Origin: Nemertoderma westbladi
Taxonomy: Eukaryota > Xenacoelomorpha > Nemertodermatida > Nemertodermatidae
Reading direction: 5' to 3'
Length of the DNA stretch: 62,326 nucleotides
Assembly: GCA_032718475.1 (NCBI GenBank)
Contig: JAUCBJ010007239.1
Location: forward strand, 1 to 62,326
Numbering within the stretch: the stretch's first letter is position 1; each line of letters starts with the position of its first letter. Under the pieces are notes generated by a model that made no database searches, was not told the DNA's origin, and saw nothing but the letters and a program-made list of their open reading frames with translations. This document shows positions 11,940 through 22,082 of the stretch, one piece after another. Position numbers and translations under genes: made by a program.

Positions 11940-13430
11940 AGAATACTTATGAATAACCGATAATTACCTTGACTTTCTTGATTATTGAGGTAAGCAGAGG
12001 TGAACATTAGTAACAATTGCTTGGTTCATATTACAGTGGTTTGTATGAATTCATGCTATTTCATAACCTCCAACGTATGTGAGCTAAATTTCCCCTTATA
12101 TGTGAGTAAAATTGCTGACAGTTGGCAAATTAGCGTATTTCAGTACTATTGTCAGTTCCGGGAGTGTGAACGATTAATAATACATTCCTAAAGAATGTAA
12201 ACATTTGCATTATCTCATGACCATCCATTGTAATTAGTATAAGTCATAACTCTGTATGGTATTTAAAGCGCAGCATCTAGAGAAACTGCTGGTATTTCCC
12301 TGAAAATAAACATAGTTTTTGGAGATTATATAGTACAGATCAATCAAATAATACAAGGTAGCCTACCCCTCTCTCTGCCATAGCATTCAGTCTCCCACAC
12401 CCGGTGGGTCATACGCCGTGCTAGACTGACTTCGGCTGTGTTCATATTTTGTATGGGCTGTCAGACATTATAAGACACATAAATTAGCATGTGGGGCGAG
12501 CCACGAAGTGAGTGAGCCTTAGCGTAGTGGTACCATTAATCAACCTGTCGTTCTGTCGTTCTGTCGCGTTTTTTTTCAGTATTTTATTTTAAACGTTAAT
12601 AACTCGGCCAATCCTTGATGAAATCTATCCAAACTTGGTACACATGTTGTTTGGCAAAAGTTTGAAAATTTTCCAAGTAGAATTTGCGTGGGGCCTTCGT
12701 GCAGCATCAGTGTAACTGTTATTGCAGTTATAATAAATTTATTTATCCAAATTTAAAATGCGTTAAATTATTATTACTTGTTCGCGCTTTCAGACCTTTG
12801 GCAGTTTAACCCGCCAAATTAAGATGTCTTCTAGATATTAAATCGCTTTTTAGCCTATGACAAGTATTTGATTCACTACACTAGTCGAAACCAATCCGTG
12901 CGCGACCATTCACCCGCTGGATATTCCCGGGAGATTGGGTTCGACGGTTTAATTTTATTGCTATGTAAGCTTAATGTATTATTCGACTGACAGTATTATA
13001 TAATCTCTGACAATATTATTCACCTTCGGGAATATTAACAGTTCCTTTAGGACGTGGCGCTTTATCTATATAAACAGAGTTATGACTTAAACTACTCACA
13101 ACGATATGGCTTAATTATAATTCACATATATGGCGCATTCTTTAGGAATTGCTTCTTTAACAGACTCGCTCATACGCAATGCTGCACAATACTGCACACT
13201 AATCTGCCAATCTTCACTGATTTTAATCACATATAAAAGGAACACAGACTGACTCATGTAGGGTCTATCAAATAACATTAGATTCACTTCAAACCACTTT
13301 AACATAAGTCACAATCGTTATTGGTAACCTTTCTCTCTTACCTTCGGTATATCAAGAATATTGGGTGTCGGGGTTATTTCTCGTTATTCCAATATAATAA
13401 TTCATCAACAAATATAATGAATAACCGACA
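11940..13430. repeat. Diverged inverted duplication, arms of about 370-410 bp
   Basis: The left arm (about 11940-12310) matches the reverse complement of the right arm (about 13015-13430) over several blocks in the same order: GAATAACCGA/GGTTATTC, 'ttcttgat..tattgaggtaag', 'taacaattg', 'cttatatgtga', 'agtcataactctgt' and 'aaagcgc'. Identity is moderate, so the duplication is old. The spacer of about 700 bp holds a copy of the GTGGGGCGAG repeat family. A dead TIR element and a simple inverted duplication are both possible. Confidence 0.62.
12491..12707 (+). mobile_element. Member of the GTGGGGCGAGCC MITE family, short internal-deletion copy
   Basis: The left end GTGGGGCGAGCCACGAAGT is followed by GAGCCTTAGCG, as in the complete element at 60317-60830. 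The right end carries GTGGGGCCTTCGTGCAGCA. The middle is unrelated to that element, so this is a distant or chimeric family member. Confidence 0.6.
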
Positions 13431-14324
13431 ACAAATAGCAGTATGCAGTATTCACAGATCAATCGTGCCAGTTTGTTTTGATATTTACAGAGTTTAAAGC
13501 CAGGTTGTTTGATGCGTAATTGCAGCCAGTTAAAGGATATATGTCCTTGTAATTAAACCTACTAGTGTTGAGCTAAAAAGCATAAAACATAAAACACTAA
13601 AAAGCCGTTCTTTCGTGGCTTTGAAAAACTCGTGACTACTGCTCTATACGAGGATACCAACTCCCTTATTCCACGAAGCTCCCGTTCAACACAGAGAAAG
13701 AGCAGTGAGATAGGAAATTTTCAGTTCAGTACTCTGTGATAGGTCAACATCAAGGATAACTCAAATTCTATTGGGAGATACAAAACAAGGCTATGACGCA
13801 ACCTCCCTAGGCTTGTTGGCCGATTAAACAGAGCCCAGATGCCTGCGTACAGCAAATCAGCCAATAAGCTGGTAACTTGCACTATTTTTAGCTGTAGATC
13901 ACTTTGAGAGTATTCTTAGCGACTGGGGGGGAACTGGCCAACAAGGCAAACGAATCAGTTATCCCACAAAAGCTTTTACATTACTGTAGGATAAATCAGC
14001 TGGGTTTCTTGACAAATTTTGCAATTCTGCATGTACCATGTATACCGGTACTGTCAGGCTGTACTCAATCCCTGAATCGAGAATCCTGCAATCAGTCAAT
14101 ACTGCAATACTGGTCAGCTGGTACCATACACTGCAGACATGCCATATCATGTAATCTAATTAAACAACGCAACCCTTGCGGTGATTATAGTTTAGGCCTA
14201 ATTAGCCCAGTACCGGCACCGGTAATAATAATATAATAGTTTAGATAGTTAGGCCTACCGCTAATCATTCAGTCATTGGCACGGTACACCGTATTGCTGT
14301 ACTGCCGTTGTAGTGCGCACCGTA
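13431..14324. other. Non-coding stretch, no gene recognised
   Basis: No supported ORF or RNA. Short CCGGTACC palindromes occur near 14040 and 14205. Confidence 0.4.
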
Positions 14325-14536
14325 GGTACCACCCATGGCCTACTACACACAGGCCATGACAAGGACTTTGCTGTGAAATTAGCATAGGCTGACTGTGCTG
14401 ATTATGGTACTGTCAGACTGTGGTACCTAAGCTATAGGCTATACTGTTAGGTATATTGCTGTATTGGGGTGGGGTTAGGAATAATCCATTTGTTTTAGCA
14501 TTGAACTGTTGAATCCCCTTATTTATTATAAAACCA

Positions 14537-15067
14537 TTGGAAATATTCGCAAATGCCGCTCCATTACTGTCTGAAACGCTCCCGACAGTCCGATGTATCT
14601 GGACCCGAGCAGCCGAGTTGCTTCAAGAGGTGATTAACGGGGGAATACTACGGAATTGCTTGTTTGTCAGTACGATTCTATTTGGGTATTTACTACACTC
14701 AGACACTGGGAATACGGCGGTCGGTCAGATCGTAATGCGGGCCACTGCCAAGTTCCTCATGCCTCACTCCGGTCACCCACCTTGGAGTGCGGTGGGAAGA
14801 GTCCCACTTACTGACTTACGTCGACGACTGGACGAATCGACGAGGATTGCGATCTGGGTTTAGCGGCGGCCCGGATCCTGGGATCGCCTGGGGGAAATGG
14901 TTGAACGTTGGGCAGACGTTATCGCACTGGATTACGTTCTCTGTGACGCGAAAGTGTGAAGCGAATTCGTTGTCGAATTGGGTCGGAAGCTGCGGGAATT
15001 CTACTGTTCTACGGGAGTAAACCGCAGCGGTCCGGTGACTACGGACGGATACTACTGGGATAAGCAG
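14537..15067 (+). pseudogene. Unrecognised coding fragment ending at a splice-donor-like site
   Basis: A single frame runs across 531 bp with stops at 14861 (TAG) and 14957 (TGA). It is GC-richer than its surroundings and reads like real protein: TAVGQIVMRATAKFLMPHSG, then LGEMVERWADVIALDYVLCD, then ELGRKLREFYCSTGVNRSG. It ends TACTGGGATAAGCAG|GTATTT, a good 5' splice site in phase 0. I do not recognise the family. The two nonsense codons and the flanking inverted repeats suggest a captured and decayed exon copy. The first stop is also preceded by TTTAG, so an intron boundary there cannot be excluded. Confidence 0.5.
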
Positions 15068-15288
15068 GTATTTCGATCGAGTTTCTCGTATTCTCGATGC
15101 TCGAGGCGGATAGAGAGTTGGTTGTGTTGGGCGGTGTTGTTCAATTCTATCAAACATATTAAATAATTGGTAAAATAATAAAAACACACCAGATAAAGAT
15201 ACTGAGCTTATGGTAAAGAGATAGGCCGAACTTACAATTTCCAAATAGATTGTTCATATAATAAATATATTTTTGGTATTTGATTTCA

Positions 15289-15542
15289 AGATAGGGGGGG
15301 GGGGGGAACTGGACGCAATAAAAATTCATCCCTCTCCAGGGGAAATTGGACGCAAATAACAACAGCTGATTACTCTCAAAAATAAAACTGTAACCTGTTC
15401 TATTGTGTTTACTTTATTGTTTTGGTTAAAATAACGTGCCACTGTAACCTGCTCCTTTCCCAAAATTGAGAAATTAATATTGAGGCGGGATATTAATTCG
15501 CCAAGATGGGATTTGCGTCCAGTCCCACCCCCCTCCTATCTC
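15289..15542. mobile_element. MITE with poly-G ends and 9-bp target duplication
   Basis: The 254-bp element has ends AGATAGG(G)n..ACTGGACGCAA and the complement TTGCGTCCAGT..CCTATCT. It is flanked by the direct repeat TTGATTTCA at 15280-15288 and 15543-15551. A 9-bp duplication is typical of Mutator-like elements, though the superfamily is inferred. It contains TTTATTGTTTTGGTTA, also found in other repeats here. A related partial copy lies at 57095-57195. Confidence 0.82.
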
Positions 15543-16421
15543 TTGATTTCACTAAAAAATAGAATACATTGCATTTTACTGTTATAATTACTGTATTGAA
15601 TAAAATAATTAATTGATTGTTTATTAAACCGTGCTAAGCACGTTGAACTGGAGCTCTAACAATTCCCCACTAGCGGCAGACAGGAACTGTAAAAGTCTCT
15701 GTATAATTTCTAATTAAGCAATGCTCTTAGGTAACTACTACTAAATTTCAGATGAATCTGATCGTTGGTTCTATAATTACAGCTATTTTTACGTTTCTGT
15801 TAATTCGCCCCCTAGCGGCAGACCGGGGAACTGTAGAAGTCTGTCTGTGTGTAGAATTTCTAAATTTTTTATAGACTACATGTGTACCAAGTTTGGTTCC
15901 ATTTCATCCATGATTGACCGACTTATTAGCGTTCAAACATTCCTGCCACAAACATAGCCAGAGGCAGCCACAAACGAATAAAAGCTGCAGGAACTCGAGC
16001 GATAATTAATTTATTAATTATTAAATACTGTTTCAATTAAATTCTTTACGAAAATCTAGTCATCTTCTTTTAAATATGGACCCTGCATTCATGGAAAATA
16101 TAATATTTGATAATTCATCAGTCAGCCTACGCTAATTTCACAGCAAAGTCCTTGTCATGGCCTGTGTGTAGTAGGCCATGGTACCACCCTACTACCGGTA
16201 CCGGCTGACCGCGTGACCGGTGGCAACTAGCACTTCAGCACTTGCACAGCAACAGCACTACCGGCGATACACAGGTTGAAATTTATGTAGAGTTTGCTCA
16301 ACAGTACAGATATAAAATAGTTATCTAAATTATATATATTACTATTGACAAGTATTGAAATATATACCGTTATTCGTGTTATCAGTATTTGCAACATCTG
16401 ACATTGAAGAGGTGAGAGAAG

Positions 16422-16880
16422 ATGAATACCGGCACTCAACAAAACCAACGCTTATCACAGGTCGGTATGGTTACCTCGAAACCGGCGCGACTGTCCACTC
16501 GAATACAACTTCAAAACACAAACGCCAACAATAAACTGAAAGCGAATCGAACGTCTTCAGAAGAATCTGTCATTGGGACGAAGAAAAGGAAGCCGAAACC
16601 ACGGGAATGGACCACAGCTAAGATTGAATGCTCCCATTGTCAGAGTTCCTGGACCGAAATTGAAACACCAATTGCCGATGGGCTTGATCTCTCAAACCAA
16701 AACTTCCTCTGCGGGGTTTGCGCGGCAGTAAAGATTGAAAGTCTGGAAGCTGGCATCCCTAGGTATTATTATTATAAAGAGCGTCAGCCTGCGTTTAATA
16801 AATGTATTTTAATACAGAACAGGTCGAACGCAAAGAGGCTTATAATGAAGACGAGTACTGCATTGATTATATTCCTATAA
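16422..16880 (+). CDS. Small CxxC/CxxC zinc-finger ORF, probably a LINE ORF1 fragment
   Basis: This 152-codon frame starts with a basic, Ser/Asn-rich leader and a KKRKPKP patch, then CSHC (residues 70-73) and CGVC (97-100), a paired-cysteine finger. The intact LINE ORF1 at 25039-26688 has the same N-terminal layout (CADC, then CESC about 27 residues on), so the fragment probably comes from a related LINE. After residue 112 the frame runs into a TAT repeat and loses protein character. A 49-codon frame from 16802 to 16951 (NEDEYCIDYIPINHLALHIE) looks like its continuation in another phase, which implies a frameshift. No RT follows. Confidence 0.45.
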   Translation: MNTGTQQNQRLSQVGMVTSKPARLSTRIQLQNTNANNKLKANRTSSEESVIGTKKRKPKPREWTTAKIECSHCQSSWTEIETPIADGLDLSNQNFLCGVCAAVKIESLEAGIPRYYYYKERQPAFNKCILIQNRSNAKRLIMKTSTALIIFL

Positions 16881-16951
16881 ACCACCTGGCTTTGCATATT
16901 GAACGTGCGTTTGGAAATAAGTTCGTGCTACCCTTCCGTGGGTGGTAGATG

Positions 16952-18840
16952 TCGCGGTTATGTATTGGTGGGTAGGGGAGGGGGGGGGGGGGGGTGCAGA
17001 TTAAAAGGGGTGAACACGTACTGTCCCCCTTTCTTTGATTAATTGGTGGTGTGGGTTAATCTCTCATAACCTGATTTTGTGATACAGTCGCACAATTTTA
17101 ATTTGTATCTCATAACTCCGCCTTGTGCTGCGCGAAGGCCCCACGAACGTGTAAAACTGTTAAAGGTCTAAAAGCTTGAACTTAATTGATTTTTTCTTAT
17201 TTTATTGTTCCGTAGGGACAATAAAACCTTACCATACTGGTCGGGTGGTAACTGTGGGCCTAGTGGTATCATATAGCAGTATTAATTCGATTATGACATA
17301 TTTATATATTCATAGGCTGTTAGGGAGATTTGGGATTGATCACCCCTTATTGCTTTTATGGTTTACATATATCTGTCAACTTTGTTTATCTGTAAGTGTA
17401 GTATTGAGCAGAAGGTGTATAATCCTGCTCAAATTGTAGAAGTAATTTGTAGGCTGAATTGTTGTCTGATTGTTGTTGGGTTTGAGGTGAATTGCAGTGT
17501 TATGGGTTATTTGTCCGATAAATGCTAGTTGGGAAGTGGGGGCTTCCATGTTTGTAAGGTAAATCCTCCACTAAAGAATAAGTCGTACCACGTAGTCTGG
17601 AATGTGTACTAACTAACAATTTCGGAAACTTCATTTACTGTAGTTTATTTCGGATTTAGCGGTAGTTTATCAGCATTTTGGCTTGTGTTTTATTTAAATA
17701 ATCTGTAAGGGTAGCGTAATACTTATTATTCAGAGTTTATTCAAGTAATGTACAACATTCATGTCCCTAAGTTTATTCCTACAGTAATTCTGCTAGTTGT
17801 ACATACCATAATAGTTAAATTAACCCCAGTACTACTTCAGGACTGCTTGGCGTAGGTCAACTGGTGATTTCTTTAGCATCGGATGAATAAGACTAAATAG
17901 TCTGGTCACTCCGGCAGATGCTGTGGTTCTTTTAGCTGTTCAAGTATATCTAACTGCGAGTTATATGTTGTACAAGTGTTAGTATCTAATCTAGGGTTTA
18001 GAGTACAACACTTTCCTGAAATTTAATTTAGTATGTATGTAGTATTTTAGTGTTGTAAAGTGGTTAATAGGTCCGTTAGCGTAGGCTACAATAATTAACT
18101 TCTAGGTATAGGACACTCCGGGTACGTTTGTTTATAGTGTAGACTATAAGCCATCAGATGGTGGCATTTCCTTATCTGAACAATGCGAATTATTGAATGC
18201 TACTTTATTAGTTTCAAAATTCCGTAGTAAACCCCCGTAAGAACCAGAAATTCGAAGTTCTGGTTAGTAATATTCTTGTAAAATTACCCTTATTAAAATT
18301 GTCCTTATAACTTTTGTTTATTGTTTATTTGGGAGATTGTGTAATCTCAACCCGTTGTATATACTTAAGTAATTTAGTACTGATAAGTAACTTAGTCAGA
18401 AGAAAATATTTGTATTTAGTGTCTAATAACTCCATTAGGAGTGTTAACCATCCTTATTGTGACTTCTGAACTTAGAAATAGTAACATATATTTCAATATT
18501 GATTAAACCCACTACGGGTATATATATCTTACATTATAAACTCAATTTAATCAGATTTATAAGCTCATAGGCCTGTTATACACCATTTAGGTCTTTATAT
18601 ATGCTGAAACTATTGCTTAACTTAAGCAATACAGTAAAGGAAATAATTCCTATAATCTGATATAATCAGTCATTATTTAATTATTGGTAATACCAGTATC
18701 TACACAGTAAGCTTATTATATATTTATATAATTTAGGCTGGACACATATACTGGTACCCAGTGATTAATATTGGTCTGCGGTAATACTGTTATATATACG
18801 ATATATAGTGTATACCAGTATTTAATAATTGTTATCTATC
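16952..18840. other. Non-coding stretch between ORF1-like fragment and BEL/Pao element
   Basis: It holds a G tract at 16979-16994 and a GCTGCGCGAAGGCCCCAC terminal motif of the GTGGGG MITE family near 17127-17145. There are no gene-like ORFs and no LTR pair that I can define. The 5' LTR of the BEL/Pao element would be expected here. Confidence 0.45.
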
Positions 18841-18844
18841 TATA

Positions 18845-21110
18845 TTACATAGAGTAGCAAGTATTGACGGATTAAGACAAGTTTGGGATACACTCAATGT
18901 CAGGTATGGCATAGGACTAACATAGCTAGATACTTGTATGCGAAATTAGTAGCGCCCAGGAGATTCCCTAGTAATGGAATCATAGAGTTTTCCAATGAGG
19001 TTCAGGAGATCTGTAGACAGTTAGACTGGTTAGGTAAATCTCACAAGCACCAAAGTTCTATGGTCGTAAGAGCTGTAGCAGCATCTTTGCCAAAGGGCGG
19101 AGTAGGCACTCGTTGGGACAAATGGTTCTATACTTTGAGGACCAGCATAAGAGAGATCCTACAGTGGAAGGAAGACCTTATGTCTTTCCTAATAGGAGAG
19201 GTAAGATTACAGTTAATTAAACAGTCTAGAGAGAAGACTTCTGAAACTAAGGTAAGCGAGAAACCAGTTGCTAGAAGAAAGGTAACTCCTGTATGTTACA
19301 ACCTCATGAGTCAAACCTCATACGATGAGGACAGCGGACAAGATACTGCCAACATCTATTACACAAATAAAGGTAAGGACATGGGAAAACCCAAAATTCG
19401 GCATAATAACAACAAAGGAGAACAACTTAAGACTCCCCCAACGTCACCCAAGAGGATTCCTAGTAAGAAGCCCGAAGAAAGAACTCGTGTACAGAACACA
19501 GTCCAACAAAAGGTTACTAATCTTAAGCCTAAGTGTATGTTATGCGAAGGGCCCCATCATTTAAGTAAGTGTGAGGAATTCTTGAAGAAAGACCTTAAAG
19601 ACAGACGTAGTGTAACTTGGGATAAGAGGTTATGTTACAATTGTCTGATGAGAGGACATCAGAGGAAGACTTGCTATTCAGATGCTAAGTGCGCTAAGTG
19701 TGGAGCTAAACATCACTCATTATTACACAGAGAGTTTGATAAGGTAAGTGAACCAGAGTTGCACGTCCAACTCAGCGACGTGAATGACACAGACCAGAGT
19801 TCGGATTCTATACAGACAAGTTTTCTGATGAAAACGAATCTTGTACATGATCAACACAGCCGTAAATCGAGCCCTTATCCATGAGGCGATAACCACGGAG
19901 AGGAAATCCAACTTTCCATTCCGGATAAACATCTCTCGTAGAAGGTCCCACAACCACCTATCGGCATAAGATAATTTACCGTGGTGCAGCTCAGGATACA
20001 TGGACAAGGTAAGAGTTTAATTATTAACACCCTCCTTGATTCAGGTAATACAGGCACCTTTATCGACAAAGATTTAGCCGAGGATATATTTGCAGGCCAG
20101 GAGAAATTTCAAACCAAGCTTAACCTCTCTGAGATCATGCAGGTATGGAAATCTACAGTGTCGATGAACTTCTAAGTGGGATCACTATCTACCCCACAGG
20201 ATAAATCTGGTAAGGACAGTATTAGGTATATCAAGATGGTAGCTATTAAGAACTTTGCTGCCAGTCAGGTAGAACCTTATATCTGGGACAAGGACAGCTT
20301 TGTCCAGCAGTATAGAGTCCCCAGATTTAAGACTGACTATCCTGGAGTCCAGATGCTACTTGGACAGAATGCGCATGAAGCGCTAGAGACACTTGAGAAG
20401 AGACCTGCTCAACCACAACCTCTACAAACTTATGCGGGATGGACAAGATTAGGTTGGTACTTCACGGGACCATCCGTACACACTCTCAGAAAAAGAATGG
20501 AAAACGAACACATTAATCAGGTATATAAGAGTGTGGAAACCGTGAACGACAGGGTTATCTCAGCTGAGGAAACTCCATGCTCCTCAGATAACGACGACAT
20601 TCAAGTATTGTATGATGAGTACAATACGTTCAAACCCCTCACTGAGAATCAAACCTGGATAAACCAAACCGAACTGTGTCATTAAATACAACAGAACAAT
20701 GAGTTGTTGGCCTATGAGGATGATGAGCTAAATGAGGTAGTGGAGCGATATAATTCTAAACTGAGAGATGAACACACAGCGCGATTCTTTACCCAAGAGG
20801 CTGTGGAACCTAACTCTTACGATATAGCTCTATCCGTAGTGGAGGAGAGAGCTAAACAAATCCAAGCGACGACTACTCATTATATCAAGGAGGAGGGACG
20901 TTACGAGATCAGTTTACCTTTCCAGAGATGAGATCCTAGCTTCATCAATAATTGACCATTAGCCATCAAAAGAATCAAACAACTGCACCGACGGTAATCT
21001 TCGAACGATAAAGCTAAGGAAATGTACAAGACCCAATTGAAGAAGTTCATCAATAAGGGATACGCAGAGCGAGTTCCTATAGAAACACCCATAAATGCGA
21101 GCTAGACCCT
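18845..21110 (+). pseudogene. BEL/Pao LTR retrotransposon gag-pol, decayed
   Basis: Order seen: a gag segment (about 18850-19500), two zinc knuckles (CMLCEGPHHLSKC and CYNCLMRGHQRKTC, plus CAKCGAKHHSLLH), an aspartic protease site LLDSGNTGTFI, the A17-type block MLLGQNAHEAL..TRLGWYFTGP, then the N-terminal part of RT (KKFINKGYAERVP). This order is diagnostic of BEL/Pao. One frame carries everything from about 18925 to 21100 but is interrupted by stops at 19882, 19939, 19972, 20173, 20683, 20929, 20953 and later. A frameshift near 18920 separates the gag start. RT catalytic motifs, RNase H, integrase and LTRs are not seen. Confidence 0.88.
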
Positions 21111-21595
21111 TACAAAACTCATTTTACGGAATCCAAGATCACCCCTATTACATCCATTTAGCCCAATATTACATGGTGAAACCCGAAGATCCTACACACA
21201 GCCTAAGGTTTCTTCCTTTGATAAATCCCCTTGATCTTGTTGAACTGGAGCAGCTTCAAAAACATCTCGACCAATTAGTTAAATCAAACTCATTCAGAAA
21301 ACCATATAATGTTGCCAGAATAGAGAATGTTGTGCTCCCTCAGTACAACCTCGATGGATTCATCAAAACTCGATTAGTCCATTGGAACTTGGACGTGTTG
21401 TTCGAGGAAGAACGTATACAATGTTATGGAGAGGAAAATACACATACTACACATTATTTAAAAATAGAGTGATCTACCTAACGCCAGCGACAGACCAAGA
21501 TTATGCCGTCCTGTGGATATGACTTTAGAAAGAGCCACAGCTGAATGGAATGAAACTCGAAACATTATTGAAATGTATGGTGTTATGAATTAATT
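21095..21595 (+). pseudogene. Unrecognised coding sequence, left part (split by LINE insertion)
   Basis: An open frame from 21095 to 21472 encodes 125 residues (for example LRFLPLINPLDLVELEQLQK). It is followed, one frame away, by TLERATAEWNETRNIIEMYG up to 21580. It ends where the LINE's TTA-rich tail begins. I do not recognise the protein. Its probable continuation lies beyond the LINE at 26790-27173. Confidence 0.4.
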
Positions 21596-22082
21596 ATTAT
21601 TATTATTATTATTATTTAATTCATCGGGCCAAGGCCCATTGTACCTACACGACACCTATTTATTAGCACACATAATAATATTAAGTAAGTAGTTCATTCA
21701 AGTTTACATTAAATCATTACAAAGGAGAAACATTTAACGGGGAATTACCAATCAAATATTGCAATATTAAACAGCACCAAGAACAATGTTCCAACGACAA
21801 TGTAATAAAGAATTAGTGATTGAGATACAGGCATGATTGAGTTCTCAAAGTTAGCAGTACGGCTAAGTAAGGAGAAAATATTAATTCTAAGAACTGCACG
21901 AAAGTTATTCACTCTTTACAATGACAATAGTTTATATAAAAGATAGACTAAGAATAAAACACAAAAATAATGTAGTTTAAGTAGAATAAAAATTCAATAA
22001 TTTTTACAACGAAAAAATATTCAAAAGATTTTACAGCGGAAAAAAATTCAAAATTTTTTACATAAAACACAAAATCAGAAAA

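Larger units (their letters stand above)
14325..16189. mobile_element. Inverted-repeat-bracketed block carrying a coding fragment
   Basis: The arms 14334-14396 and 16129-16180 are near-identical in opposite orientation; the shared core includes GGCCTACTACACACAGGCCA and 'gacaaggactttgctgtgaaattagc'. Between them lie a broken coding fragment (14537-15067), a MITE (15289-15542) and degenerate CTAGCGGCAG repeats (about 15660-15990). The layout suits a TIR transposon that captured host sequence, or two MITEs bracketing a locus. No transposase is recognised. Confidence 0.55.

Noticed and set aside
14957-14959. TGA as selenocysteine in the fragment at 14537-15067
   Set aside because: No known selenoprotein family or SECIS hairpin is apparent, and a second stop (TAG) is also present; decay is simpler.
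14816-15244. Minus-strand 142-codon ORF
   Set aside because: It lies opposite the more protein-like plus-strand frame that ends at a splice donor, and its composition is not domain-like.
17176-17439. 87-codon hydrophobic ORF
   Set aside because: AT-rich composition makes hydrophobic codons common; no splice sites, domain or neighbour supports it.
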